NCBI GenBank assembly: GCA_964343075.1 | Contig: CAYFGT010000002.1 | Coordinates: 1-64,000 of the forward strand | Reading direction: 5' to 3' | From: UBA2588 sp964343075 | GTDB taxonomy: Bacteria; Chloroflexota; Dehalococcoidia; Lucifugimonadales; UBA3495 | Length of the DNA: 64,000 bases | Part shown: piece after piece, positions 1-8,679 of the stretch | Numbering within the stretch: position 1 is the first letter of the stretch | Layout of the letters: every line of letters starts with the position of its first letter | Notes under the pieces: model-generated | Told to the model about the DNA's origin: nothing | What the model saw: the letters and a program-made list of their open reading frames with translations, nothing else | Database searches by the model: none | Position numbers and translations under genes: made by a program

Positions 1-1
1 T

Positions 2-91
2 GGTGGTGGAATGGGTATCATAGCTTTGATACTGTCCATTGTCGCAATCGTTGTTGCCGGTGCTGGTTTCTTCATGAGGAACCAAAGCTAG
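2..91 (+). CDS. C-terminal end of a membrane-anchored protein (partial)
   Basis: This is the last 29 codons of a gene that begins before the window; the frame is open from base 2 to a TAG at 89-91. The peptide has a Gly-rich start, then a hydrophobic stretch (about GIIALILSIVAIVVAGAGFF), then a short basic tail MRNQS. This is the layout of a C-terminal membrane anchor with a tiny cytoplasmic tail. It is followed directly by a strong terminator. The next gene downstream also ends in a C-terminal membrane anchor. The main domain lies outside the window, so no function is proposed. Confidence 0.6.
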   Translation, partial: GGGMGIIALILSIVAIVVAGAGFFMRNQS

Positions 92-118
92 ACACGCCGA
101 TAGGCACCAATGAAGAGA

Positions 119-149
119 GGGCATTCGCGAAAGCGGATGCCCTTTTTTT
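119..149 (+). terminator. Rho-independent terminator
   Basis: A 10-bp stem (119-128 with 133-142, one G-T wobble) closes a GAAA tetraloop and is followed by seven T residues. It ends the transcript of the partial gene at 2-91 and insulates the gene starting at 205. Confidence 0.9.
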
Positions 150-204
150 ATTGCTTGAATAAATACAGATTTGATACCATTTGGCAAAAGATGGGGGCTG
201 TGTG

Positions 205-819
205 ATGTTAATGCGGTTTGCGAGGGTTAGATGCTGTATAACGATGATTTGCTTAAGTGCTGCTATATTTTGTATGGGTGCCTCCCCTAAACAAGAATCT
301 GTTCCCCCTCAACCCTTTTATGCAGACTTTTATAGTGGTCAATTGACAGTTACAGAAAAATGGCCCTCTGAGGGGATCAGGATTTATGCGTGTGTTTTGG
401 ATTGTGACAGGTTCAAGACGACAGAATCAGAGATAAATGTGAATTCGGGGAAATATTCGGATTTAAAAATTGCTCCGACTGACAGGAAATTACTATATCA
501 AGAGGTGACATTTTATATCAGTAATGGAATTGGTTCAGTGAAGGCAAACGAGACCAGCTTGATGGAAGGAGCTTTTATAAGGAAGGAAGTAAATTTAACA
601 TTTGCTGCACCTCCTCCGATGGAGATACAAGAACCGACCCTACCTGCAGTAGCAGAAGCGTTTAAAAATGAGGATGTTGGAGAAAGCAACCAAGTTGTTG
701 TAGGAATGCCATACGTGGGGGGCTCTTATAACCTTTATTTGATCGGCAGCATCGGAGTTGCTGGAGCGTTACTTATTATTATAGGTGTATGGGTTAGGTA
801 CAGAGTGACTTCAATCTAG
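205..819 (+). CDS. Secreted protein with C-terminal membrane anchor, unknown function
   Basis: About 204 residues, no family recognised. The N-terminus has basic residues (RFARVR) and then a hydrophobic stretch ending near MGASP, which looks like a Sec signal peptide. The middle is polar and probably beta-rich. The C-terminus has one transmembrane segment (LYLIGSIGVAGALLIIIGVW) followed by RYRVTSI, the layout of a type I surface protein. The frame is open from a TTG at 181, but ATG 205 is preferred because GGGGG lies seven bases upstream. It converges on the MBL-fold gene, with one base between the two stop codons. Confidence 0.6.
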   Translation: MLMRFARVRCCITMICLSAAIFCMGASPKQESVPPQPFYADFYSGQLTVTEKWPSEGIRIYACVLDCDRFKTTESEINVNSGKYSDLKIAPTDRKLLYQEVTFYISNGIGSVKANETSLMEGAFIRKEVNLTFAAPPPMEIQEPTLPAVAEAFKNEDVGESNQVVVGMPYVGGSYNLYLIGSIGVAGALLIIIGVWVRYRVTSI

Positions 820-820
820 A

Positions 821-1492
821 TTAAATTAATTTTGGTGTTTGATTATCTAACGGTTTACCTTGGGGATTTAGAGTGTTTAATTCCATGGAAGAGTTTTCTA
901 CATTAGATTTGGATAACGTGATACGATTTTGAGACGTCACTTCGTTCTTACCTAATTTGTTAAGGAACGGTTCAAGTTCTACATTGTTGTTTGTACTCCC
1001 AGGGACATTGTATTGCATGGGAATGATTATATTAGGGTCTAAATCTTGGATTGTTTGCATAATGTCGTCTAACTCTAAAGTATTGGATCCTCCTATTGGC
1101 GTGAGCAAAATGTCACATGGTAATAGCTCATCTATTTGAGACGGATTTAAAGGAGCTGCTATATCACCCAAGTGCAATATGTGGATTCCGGATATCAAGA
1201 TGTTATAGGCGATGTTTCTGTCTTCAAAGGTTTGTCCTTCTGATAGACTGGTCATGACGCCCTGTACACTAATCCCATTATATTCGTACTCCCCAGCTGA
1301 ATTAAATATGCTGGGCTGCCCATTAATATTCTCACAATTATTATGGGATTCGTTTTTGTTACTTACTGTTACCACAGAAGCTTCTAGAGAACCAAGTTCT
1401 AAGCCAATACTAGTTGGGAAAGGATTTGTGATTGCTACTATTTCATTGTCTCTTAATTGAAAACAGCCGTTTCCTATCCATGTTATGTCCAT
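821..1492 (-). CDS. Metallo-beta-lactamase-fold protein with degenerate metal site
   Basis: 223 residues. The layout follows the small COG2220/UlaG-like branch of the metallo-beta-lactamase superfamily: an N-terminal strand MDITWIGNGCFQL, a GEYEYNG motif near residues 68-74 and an HLGD motif near residue 108. In active members the strand after the first domain carries HxHxDH. Here the corresponding segment reads roughly SNKNESHNN, so most metal ligands appear lost, although HLGD is kept. It may be a non-catalytic or altered-metal relative. It lies two bases downstream of bioY on the same strand and is probably co-transcribed with it. The fold is fairly sure; activity and substrate are unknown. 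Confidence 0.65.
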   Translation of the reverse strand: MDITWIGNGCFQLRDNEIVAITNPFPTSIGLELGSLEASVVTVSNKNESHNNCENINGQPSIFNSAGEYEYNGISVQGVMTSLSEGQTFEDRNIAYNILISGIHILHLGDIAAPLNPSQIDELLPCDILLTPIGGSNTLELDDIMQTIQDLDPNIIIPMQYNVPGSTNNNVELEPFLNKLGKNEVTSQNRITLSKSNVENSSMELNTLNPQGKPLDNQTPKLI

Positions 1493-1494
1493 GT

Positions 1495-2082
1495 TTATCC
1501 TTCATTCCTATTTATTTTGGTATATATCAATGGGACTGCCATTGAAGCGAGTATTATTTTCGTCAGATCGCCTGCGACAAAGGGCATCAGTCCGTATTCC
1601 AAGGTTTTGCCTTCAGGAACCCAAAAAGACAGAACTATTAAACCAGGGAGATAAATCACTATATTGCCTAGGAGCATAGCCGGTAATATCCAAGGTTTAT
1701 TTGCCCAGCCATGTTCAACCAGATATCCGACAATGAAAGTTGCTGGGATGAATCCAAATAAATATCCTCCAGTACTTAGTTGCCAAAAGAGCCCTGAAGT
1801 GCCATTTGAAAATACGGGAAGGAATGACCCTTCAATCAAATATAGGATCATTACTAGGGATCCTTTTTTACTTCCAAGGAGTGCCCCCGTAAGCAGTACG
1901 ACTAAGGTTTGCATAGTTATAGGGACCGGAGTAAAGCCTAAGTTTATCCGGATTTGTGCAGATAACCCCATCATCAATGAAAAGGAAAGTATCAGAAGTA
2001 AATTTTTGATTAATTTCCCTGTCGGCGACTCTATGGGGAGTAAATAGTCGCTTAATATTGTATTTTGAATATTTGAATTCAT
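1495..2082 (-). CDS. bioY: Biotin transporter BioY (ECF S component)
   Basis: 195 residues with about six hydrophobic segments. BioY is the substrate-binding S component of energy-coupling-factor transporters and takes up biotin across the cytoplasmic membrane. Family signatures are visible: the strand FTPVPITMQTLVVLLTGALLG, a Gly-rich segment around GGYLFGFIPATFIVGYL, and length typical for BioY. No EcfA/EcfT genes are next to it, so it either works alone or recruits a shared ECF module encoded elsewhere. The upstream region (2083-2221) is shared divergently with the gene at 2222. The MBL-fold gene follows two bases after its stop. Confidence 0.9.
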   Translation of the reverse strand: MNSNIQNTILSDYLLPIESPTGKLIKNLLLILSFSLMMGLSAQIRINLGFTPVPITMQTLVVLLTGALLGSKKGSLVMILYLIEGSFLPVFSNGTSGLFWQLSTGGYLFGFIPATFIVGYLVEHGWANKPWILPAMLLGNIVIYLPGLIVLSFWVPEGKTLEYGLMPFVAGDLTKIILASMAVPLIYTKINRNEG

Positions 2083-2221
2083 AATAACGTGGTTGTTGTG
2101 CAGATTTGTATCTATATTATATCTTAAAATACTATGGGTTCACATAATATGCTAGCTGAATTATGCGGAATTTTGATGACTCAGTTATAATAGAGACCAA
2201 AATATATATGATATGTAAAAA

Positions 2222-2908
2222 ATGGAAAATTTACTTCGAGAAAAAAATATTAAAAGTACTCTTGAAGATAGAATAATTACTAGTTTAAGGGAATCAATCT
2301 CAGTAAATTCGGAATGGGTGTCTCCATTGTTACAAGCTATTGGAGATTGGACTATTCCTGCAGAGAATGTGTTTGGTAATCAATATCAATACTTGATTCT
2401 TGGTGAAGCTTTAGACTGGTTGGCTTTAGCTGATAGGTTATGTTCTGAAATTGCAGATATGATCCCCAGTGATGAATTAGAGAGTTTGTTGATTTCTGGA
2501 AGGCTACCTAATAGATTTTACTCGCGAGATTTTAAAAGTTTTATTGGGCCTGTTAAATATGGATTGTATTTGAACTATTGGTATGGAATTATAGTAGAAG
2601 AAGCGATCCAGAATGCTATCGAAAAGGATATTAGAAAACGGCATTTGGCATTATGTTACCAAGATTCTGAAGACTTATTTGAATCGGTATTTGATAGATT
2701 ATATGGGGAGTCTAGAGAAGTGCTTATGACCAAGTTCTGGATAGACATTGGAATTGTGCCAGAAATAGATATGACTAGCACCAGAATGAAAGAGTTTACT
2801 TATTGGCTCCATAAGATACGTGTCAATAAATGGGACCCTGCTAGGGTAGCAAGTGATACGAAACGAGGGCTACTAGAATTAGAATACTATGGGATTAGTT
2901 CATTTTAG
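2222..2908 (+). CDS. Hypothetical protein upstream of valS
   Basis: 228 residues, no family recognised. The protein is acidic, rich in Leu, Ile, Tyr and Trp, and looks mostly helical, with no signal peptide or membrane segment. It has no Cys/His cluster or nucleotide-binding loop. A TATAAT at 2186-2191 could be its -10 box, although a clear -35 is not visible. Its stop is 12 bases before the valS start, so the two are probably one transcript. The use of rare-looking codons does not differ from its neighbours. Function unknown. Confidence 0.7.
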   Translation: MENLLREKNIKSTLEDRIITSLRESISVNSEWVSPLLQAIGDWTIPAENVFGNQYQYLILGEALDWLALADRLCSEIADMIPSDELESLLISGRLPNRFYSRDFKSFIGPVKYGLYLNYWYGIIVEEAIQNAIEKDIRKRHLALCYQDSEDLFESVFDRLYGESREVLMTKFWIDIGIVPEIDMTSTRMKEFTYWLHKIRVNKWDPARVASDTKRGLLELEYYGISSF

Positions 2909-2920
2909 CTAATCAGGATA

Positions 2921-5635
2921 ATGGATGTGATGTCACCTACTAATAAAATGCCCCCAATGGATAGTAAGTATGTTCCTGGCGATGTAGAGCAAAGAATTTA
3001 TGACTCGTGGATGAAGAATGATTACTTTTCTCCTAATGAAAATAGCGATAAAGAGCCTTTTACTATCACTATGCCGCCTCCAAATGTGACGGGTGAGTTA
3101 CATCTTGGTCATGCTTTAGAAAAAGCTATCGAAGATGCATTGGTTAGATGGAAGCGCATGTCTGGCCACAAAGTGCTGTGGCAGCCAGGAAGTGATCACG
3201 CTGGTATAGCGACTCAATGGGCTGTAGAACTTCAACTGGCTAAAGAAGGAATTAGCAGGCACGATTTAGGGAGAGACCAATTCCTTTCTAAAGTGTGGGA
3301 GCATGTTGATAAATTCGGAGGAATCATCCATGAGCAATCAAGGAGGCTAGGAATATCAGCAGATTGGGATAAACATTTATTTACTTTAGATCCAGGTCCC
3401 AGTTTGGCAGTACGCACTACATTTGTGAGACTGTATGAGAAAGGACTAATTTATAGAAATGAAAGAATTATCAATTGGTGCCCAAGATGTTCAACTGCTT
3501 TATCTGATTTAGAAGTTAATTATAAAGATACTACAGGTAAACTTTATTATATTAAATATTTTATTCCCAACTCAGACAAATATGTAACCATTGCAACGAC
3601 TAGACCGGAGACATTATTTGGCGATACTGCTGTTGCTATGAATCCTTTAGATCAACGATTTTCAGAAGGAGTAACGTTACTGGTTCCACTGTGCGATAGA
3701 GAAGTTCCATTGATTTGTGATGATGCAATAGAATTAGAGTTCGGAACAGGTGCTTTGAAAGTAACCCCTTCTCATGACTTATTAGATTTTGAGATCGGAC
3801 AGAGACATGCTCTGGAAAGTTTATGTGTTATCTCCAATGATGGTTCTTTGAATGGTTTATGTGGCAAATATGATGGGATCGACCGTTTTGAAGCAAGAGA
3901 CCAGGTAGCACAAGAATTGGAATCTTTGGGATATATGGATAAAGTAGAAGACTATTCAAATTCGGTTGGAAGCTGCCAAAGATGTGATTCAGTAGTAGAA
4001 CCTCTGCCTAGTTTGCAATGGTTTGTGAATGTTGGTTCGCATAGCGATGAATCTAGTATTGCAGGTAAGGCTTATAAAGCTGTTACTGGTGGAGACATAG
4101 AAATTGTTCCAGAGAGATTCACAAAAATTTATCTAAACTGGATAGCAAATATAAGAGATTGGTGTATTAGTAGACAATTATGGTGGGGACACAGGATCCC
4201 TGTATGGTATTGTGACGATTGTGATGCACTAACGGTAACAATTGATGATCCTGATCAATGTGATAATTGTAAGAGTGCTAATATCCATCAGGATGAAGAT
4301 GTGTTAGATACATGGTTCAGTTCTGGACTATGGCCACATTCTACGTTGGGATGGCCCAATGATACAGCTGAATATCAAGAATTTTACCCTACATCAGTTT
4401 TAGAAACAGGGTACGATATATTGTTTTTCTGGGTAGCCAGAATGATTATGATGGGATTAGAAAACACAGGCCAAGTTCCTTTCCGTACAGTTTTGCTTCA
4501 CGGATTAATTAGAGATGCTCAAGGAGCTAAAATGAGCAAAACTCGCGGGAATACTATGGATCCATTAGATCTTGTAGACAAGTATGGTACGGATGCTCTA
4601 AGGTTTGCTTTGACTACAGGTACTGCACCTGGTAATGATTTACGAATATCAGACGGAAAATTAGAAGCTGCTAGAAATTTCACAACTAAAATTTGGAACG
4701 CCTCACGTTATGTGTTGAGCATACTGGATAGGTATGGTTTTGATTATAATTCAATCAATATGGATTCAAATTTTGTGCTAGAGTCTAATCATAGAGAAGA
4801 TGAATGGATCCTTAGTAAATTAGAATCTACTATCAAGGGAACAAACCAATCGTTAGAAACATATGAATTAGGTGAGGCTCAACAAGGATTGTATGAGTTT
4901 ATCTGGAATGATTATTGCGATTGGTATATAGAGATGTCCAAGGTAAGAATCGCTGCTGGCGATTACGACTCGATGCCATGTTTGATCCATATTTTGGGTC
5001 AAATATTAAGATTGATCCATCCTTTTATGCCGTATATTACAGAAGAAATATGGCAGAATATCAACCAGCGATTAGATGTGGATTTGGGCTCTATTATGAT
5101 TTCAAATTATCCGATCTATTCGCATGAGAATGTCAATCGAGAAGTTGAAGGAGAGATTTCTACTATAATTCAAATCATTAAATCAATTCGAAATGTGAGA
5201 TCAGAATTTAATATCGATTCAAAGCAGAAAATAAATGCCTATATTGATACATCGGATTTTGGTAATGTGATATCTTCAGAGATAGATTTGATTAAAAGTA
5301 CATCTATGGTAGATCACATTGAATTTGCTGAAGGGCCCAAGTCAGGGGCCAATGTGAATTTGGTGATTAACGGGGCGGATGGATTCCAGATAGATCCTGT
5401 TGTAATAGTCTTGCCGTTAGACGGCATAGTAAATATTGAGGAAGAAAGGAAGAGAGTGTCAAGCGACTTAGCCGAATGCCAAAATAATATCGCTAGATTA
5501 ACCAAACTTGTTTCCAATGAGAATTTTATATCTAAAGCAGATCCTGAAGTGGTAAATAACGAGATAGAAAAACTCAGAGCTAATGAAGCTCAGAGAGAAC
5601 GATTGGAGCAGATCGCTGCTCAATTAGAAGGCTGA
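2921..5635 (+). CDS. valS: Valine--tRNA ligase
   Basis: 904 residues, normal length for a bacterial class Ia valyl-tRNA synthetase, which charges tRNA-Val with valine in the cytoplasm. The HIGH motif is HLGH at residues 61-64, preceded by PPPNVTGEL. The KMSKS motif reads KMSKT near residue 537. The editing domain carries TTRPETLFGDTAV. Zinc-knuckle-like Cys pairs are visible (CPRC, CQRC, CDDC, CDNC). The C-terminal part is Lys/Glu-rich (EEERKRV onward), fitting the ValS coiled-coil arm. The stop is one base before the aroE start, implying translational coupling. Confidence 0.97.
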   Translation: MDVMSPTNKMPPMDSKYVPGDVEQRIYDSWMKNDYFSPNENSDKEPFTITMPPPNVTGELHLGHALEKAIEDALVRWKRMSGHKVLWQPGSDHAGIATQWAVELQLAKEGISRHDLGRDQFLSKVWEHVDKFGGIIHEQSRRLGISADWDKHLFTLDPGPSLAVRTTFVRLYEKGLIYRNERIINWCPRCSTALSDLEVNYKDTTGKLYYIKYFIPNSDKYVTIATTRPETLFGDTAVAMNPLDQRFSEGVTLLVPLCDREVPLICDDAIELEFGTGALKVTPSHDLLDFEIGQRHALESLCVISNDGSLNGLCGKYDGIDRFEARDQVAQELESLGYMDKVEDYSNSVGSCQRCDSVVEPLPSLQWFVNVGSHSDESSIAGKAYKAVTGGDIEIVPERFTKIYLNWIANIRDWCISRQLWWGHRIPVWYCDDCDALTVTIDDPDQCDNCKSANIHQDEDVLDTWFSSGLWPHSTLGWPNDTAEYQEFYPTSVLETGYDILFFWVARMIMMGLENTGQVPFRTVLLHGLIRDAQGAKMSKTRGNTMDPLDLVDKYGTDALRFALTTGTAPGNDLRISDGKLEAARNFTTKIWNASRYVLSILDRYGFDYNSINMDSNFVLESNHREDEWILSKLESTIKGTNQSLETYELGEAQQGLYEFIWNDYCDWYIEMSKVRIAAGDYDSMPCLIHILGQILRLIHPFMPYITEEIWQNINQRLDVDLGSIMISNYPIYSHENVNREVEGEISTIIQIIKSIRNVRSEFNIDSKQKINAYIDTSDFGNVISSEIDLIKSTSMVDHIEFAEGPKSGANVNLVINGADGFQIDPVVIVLPLDGIVNIEEERKRVSSDLAECQNNIARLTKLVSNENFISKADPEVVNNEIEKLRANEAQRERLEQIAAQLEG

Positions 5636-5636
5636 G

Positions 5637-6485
5637 ATGCCTGATATATCAACATCATTAGGGATAATTGGATATCCGATATCTCACTCTATTTCCCCGA
5701 TCTTTCAACAAGCAGGTATAAATCATAATAATTTTAATGAGACTTATAAGTCTTATGAAGTGCATCCTGATCAGCTTAAAGATTTTATGTTGAGGGTTAG
5801 GAAAACAAAAATGATCGGTTTGAATGTTACAGTTCCGCATAAAACTTCTGTAATATCATATTTAGATGATGTGGATGAATGGGCAGTTAGAGCAGGGGCT
5901 GTTAACACTATAGTGCGCAATGGGGATGTTCTAAAAGGGTATAACACAGACGGTTTTGGGTTTATGGAAGGATTGTATAGAAATACGAATGTTTCCATAG
6001 ATAGTATTAACGTTTTAATACTAGGAGCAGGAGGGTCTGCTAGAGCGGTATTATTGTCGTTAATGGATGCTGGAGCTAAATCTATATGCATTGCTAATAG
6101 AACTTTGTCGAAAGCAGAATTATTAAAAACTGAATGTGAAAATAACGTTACCGCAGTCGATGTTGTGGCTACAGAGGATCCAAAATTCGTATCATATGTT
6201 GAAAATGCTGGATTAATTATCAATTGCACTACGATTGGTATGAAAAATACTGAAGGTAAACTCCCTTTCACTAGTGAAAATATCAGAGAAGACACAATAT
6301 TATATGATTTGGTTTATAATCCTTTGCGGACATTGATGCTGAATGAAGGGGAAAAGGTTAACTGTACTCGGATTGGAGGCATAGACATGTTGGTGTATCA
6401 AGGAGTTAAATCGTTCGAATTATGGTTTGAATCGAAAGCTCCAGTTGAAATTATGTTACGTGCTGCAAAATCAGTGGTTTTGTAG
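5637..6485 (+). CDS. aroE: Shikimate dehydrogenase
   Basis: 282 residues. AroE reduces 3-dehydroshikimate to shikimate with NADPH in the chorismate pathway. The substrate domain shows GYPISHSISP (residues 12-21), the catalytic Lys in NVTVPHKT (Lys69) and the catalytic Asp in NTDG (Asp105). The nucleotide-binding loop is GAGGSARAV at 130-138. The conserved C-terminal motif GGIDMLVYQG is present. It follows valS by one base and precedes aroC by 28 bases, so two chorismate-pathway genes are adjacent. Confidence 0.96.
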   Translation: MPDISTSLGIIGYPISHSISPIFQQAGINHNNFNETYKSYEVHPDQLKDFMLRVRKTKMIGLNVTVPHKTSVISYLDDVDEWAVRAGAVNTIVRNGDVLKGYNTDGFGFMEGLYRNTNVSIDSINVLILGAGGSARAVLLSLMDAGAKSICIANRTLSKAELLKTECENNVTAVDVVATEDPKFVSYVENAGLIINCTTIGMKNTEGKLPFTSENIREDTILYDLVYNPLRTLMLNEGEKVNCTRIGGIDMLVYQGVKSFELWFESKAPVEIMLRAAKSVVL

Positions 6486-6513
6486 GATGAAATATAGAGA
6501 TTGAGAGGGTTTT

Positions 6514-7695
6514 ATGTTCCGATGGTTTACTGCAGGCGAGTCTCATGGACAAGGATTAGTAATAATTGTTGAAGGAATCCCTGCTGGCTTGGAAATAGAT
6601 GAAGAATTTATAGGAGTTCAATTAGCTAGACGCCAAAAAGGTTATGGTAGAGGCGGTAGGATGTTGATTGAGCAGGACTGGGCTCATATAGAAACAGGTA
6701 TCCGTCATGGTAAAACTATGGGAAGTCCCATAGCTCTTACAATTAAAAACAAAGATTGGGTAAATTGGCTAGAGGCAATGTCAGTTGAAAAAGTAGAAGA
6801 ATACAAAGAAGAAGGGCGTAATCAAAGAGTTACTAGAATAAGAGCTGGTCATGCTGATTTGCCTGGAGTTATGAAATATAATTTCGATGATGTTAGACCT
6901 GTTTTAGAACGTTCTAGCGCTAGAGAGACAGCATCGAGAGTTGCTGCGGGGGCTCTTGCCAGAAGATTTTTAGAAGAATTTGGTATCAATATAAAAAGTC
7001 ACGTGATATCAATTGGAAAAGTTAAAGTTCCTTCTAATATTGATATAGATTGGGATAAAGTGGAACAGTCTGATGTCAGATGTACTGATGACGTAACTTC
7101 CGAATTGATGAGAAAAGAGATTGATGATGCCAGAGAAGCAGGTGATACAGTTGGTGGAACTGTAGAAGTTATTGCCGAAAATGTGCCAATAGGCCTAGGT
7201 TCCCATACTCAGTGGGATTTAAAAATCGATGCTTTAATCGCACAGGCATTCATGTCTATTAATGCAGTTAAATCCGTGTCGATAGGACCTGGTGAAGAAA
7301 TCATGAATAAATGGGGATCAGACGTACAAGATGTTATTCTTCCTGTTAGTAACCCAGATGATCCATGGAAGAGGAACACTAATAATGCCGGAGGGACAGA
7401 AGGTGGTATGAGTAATGGGATGCCGCTTGTAGCAAGATTTGCTATTAAACCGATTGCAACTTTGAGGAATCCATTGCCTTCCGTTGATTTAGATACAGGT
7501 GAAGAAGTGTTAGCTCACTTTGAAAGGTCCGATGTATGTCAAGTTCCCCCTGCTGGAGTCATTGGTGAAGCCATGATGGCTTTAGTCATAATCAAATGTA
7601 TGTTGGAAAAATTTGGTGGAGATTCTATGTCTGAAACGTATAGGAATTACACTAGTTATCTTGAAACGGTAAAACCTAGAAAAATTTATCAATAA
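6514..7695 (+). CDS. aroC: Chorismate synthase
   Basis: 393 residues, the length seen in Gram-positive and related lineages. AroC converts 5-enolpyruvylshikimate-3-phosphate to chorismate and needs reduced FMN. The signatures GESHG (residues 8-12), RRQKGYGRGGRM, the Arg-rich SSARETASRVAAG segment and GGMSNG are visible. A GAGAGG ribosome-binding site lies before the ATG. It ends five bases before the -35 box of the selenoprotein gene promoter and no terminator separates them. Confidence 0.97.
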   Translation: MFRWFTAGESHGQGLVIIVEGIPAGLEIDEEFIGVQLARRQKGYGRGGRMLIEQDWAHIETGIRHGKTMGSPIALTIKNKDWVNWLEAMSVEKVEEYKEEGRNQRVTRIRAGHADLPGVMKYNFDDVRPVLERSSARETASRVAAGALARRFLEEFGINIKSHVISIGKVKVPSNIDIDWDKVEQSDVRCTDDVTSELMRKEIDDAREAGDTVGGTVEVIAENVPIGLGSHTQWDLKIDALIAQAFMSINAVKSVSIGPGEEIMNKWGSDVQDVILPVSNPDDPWKRNTNNAGGTEGGMSNGMPLVARFAIKPIATLRNPLPSVDLDTGEEVLAHFERSDVCQVPPAGVIGEAMMALVIIKCMLEKFGGDSMSETYRNYTSYLETVKPRKIYQ

Positions 7696-7699
7696 TTGT

Positions 7700-7727
7700 T
7701 TGACTTATATTAGTTTTCTGGTACGAT
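7700..7727 (+). promoter_or_regulatory. Sigma-70-type promoter of the selW-like gene
   Basis: TTGACT (7700-7705), a 16-base spacer and TACGAT (7722-7727). The predicted start lies about 30 bases before the ATG at 7764. This gives the selenoprotein gene its own promoter, separate from aroC. Confidence 0.6.
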
Positions 7728-7763
7728 AGTTACAAATCTTCAACTTATCTGGAGGAGAATAAC

Positions 7764-8042
7764 ATGGAAGGTAAAGTTCAATTAGAAATCACATACTGCG
7801 TTCCTTGACAGCATCATGCAACTGCCACGTGGATGGCAAACGAGTTTTTTAGGGCTTATGGGCCTGATGCAGCAATCACAATTTCACCAAGGGGACAAGG
7901 TATTATGGAAGTGTTCTTAGATGGTGAAAAAATATTCGACAAGAAAGCGGAAGATAACCAATATCCTGACTTAGCAAGAGTAAGGAAAATGAAAGAAGTT
8001 ATTGCAGCTAAATTGGAATCAATTCCAGCAGCAGCAGACTAA
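7764..8042 (+). CDS. SelW-like Rdx-family selenoprotein (in-frame TGA read as Sec)
   Basis: 92 residues if the TGA at 7806-7808 is read as selenocysteine. The start ATG 7764 has an excellent GGAGGAG site (7751-7757). The 14 codons before TGA read into TYCVP-Sec, giving a CxxU redox motif (Cys12, Sec15). This is the hallmark position of the Rdx family (SelW, SelT, SelH and bacterial SelW-like), normally CxxC or CxxU in a thioredoxin-like fold. After the TGA the same frame continues with family features: a helix ATATWMANEFFRAYG, ISPRGQGIMEVFLDG, the Lys/Glu turn and YPDLARV. The first ATG after the TGA (7833) has no ribosome-binding site. The role is probably a small thiol/selenol oxidoreductase. 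Sec machinery genes are not in the window. Confidence 0.85.
7809..7838 (+). promoter_or_regulatory. Candidate bacterial SECIS hairpin after the Sec codon
   Basis: A hairpin starts 14 bases after the TGA: TGCCA (7823-7827), loop CGTGGA (7828-7833), TGGCA (7834-7838). The loop contains a GU step, and the distance from the UGA fits bacterial SECIS elements that recruit SelB. The stem is only 5 bp, so this is suggestive. Confidence 0.5.
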
Positions 8043-8064
8043 CTCAAAAACTGCTAAGACGCAT

Positions 8065-8095
8065 AAAGCCCCTCAAATGAGGGGCTTTATTTTTT
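8065..8095 (+). terminator. Terminator between the selW-like gene and tmk
   Basis: A perfect 10-bp stem (8065-8074 with 8079-8088), loop AAAT, then ATTTTTT. It ends the plus-strand transcript. The minus-strand tmk stop codon (8073-8075) lies inside the left arm, so the stem may also act on the opposing transcript, although the minus-side T tract is poor. Confidence 0.9.
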
Positions 8096-8675
8096 CCCAA
8101 ATTATATTTGAAATTTGTTGTGCATTTTGAGATCCGTCTATAGTTACCCACTTACTTGATGAATGAGCCATTGAAAGGTACCCTGTCCTGATTCGCTCAT
8201 GGAAATCTGCGTTTTTACTATCATAATAATCTGAAGATGTTTCTTTTCTGCGTTCCTTAGCAATTTCAACAGGGGTATCGATAAATATCACTAGGTCGGG
8301 TTCTAGGTCCTGAGTTGAAAGATTTATAACAGTGTTTATTAGAGATAGATTTAACCCTTGTGCATATCCCTGATACGCTATGGTTGAATAAATATATCTA
8401 TCACAAATTACAATTTGTTCGTGATTTATCTTGGGTATTATGATCTTTGCTAGTAATTCACTTCTACAAGCAGAAAACAAGAGGAGTTGAGTTAGAGGTT
8501 CAAGATTTGGTGAGTTCTTCAGCTCGGTTCGAATCAGTTCACCTATACTTGTGCCACCGGGTTCTCTAACAATAGAGTGTTCCTTATTATTGGACTCTAG
8601 GTTTTGTGCAAGTAAGTCGACTTGGGTAGACTTACCTGACCCATCGATTCCTTCGAATACTATAAATAATGACAA
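8073..8675 (-). CDS. tmk: Thymidylate kinase
   Basis: 200 residues. Phosphorylates dTMP to dTDP in dTTP synthesis. The P-loop is GIDGSGKST at residues 9-17. The dTMP-binding motif REPGGT and the DRYIYSTIAYQG segment are present. The start is TTG at 8673-8675, four bases after the stop of the upstream R3H ATPase gene, so the two genes are translationally close. In many bacteria tmk lies near DNA replication genes; here it follows a nucleic-acid-binding ATPase. Confidence 0.95.
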   Translation of the reverse strand: MSLFIVFEGIDGSGKSTQVDLLAQNLESNNKEHSIVREPGGTSIGELIRTELKNSPNLEPLTQLLLFSACRSELLAKIIIPKINHEQIVICDRYIYSTIAYQGYAQGLNLSLINTVINLSTQDLEPDLVIFIDTPVEIAKERRKETSSDYYDSKNADFHERIRTGYLSMAHSSSKWVTIDGSQNAQQISNIIWEKIKPLI

Positions 8676-8679
8676 AGCG

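Noticed and set aside
5771..6295. Long open frame antisense to aroE
   Set aside because: aroE is certain on the other strand and the antisense product has no family features.
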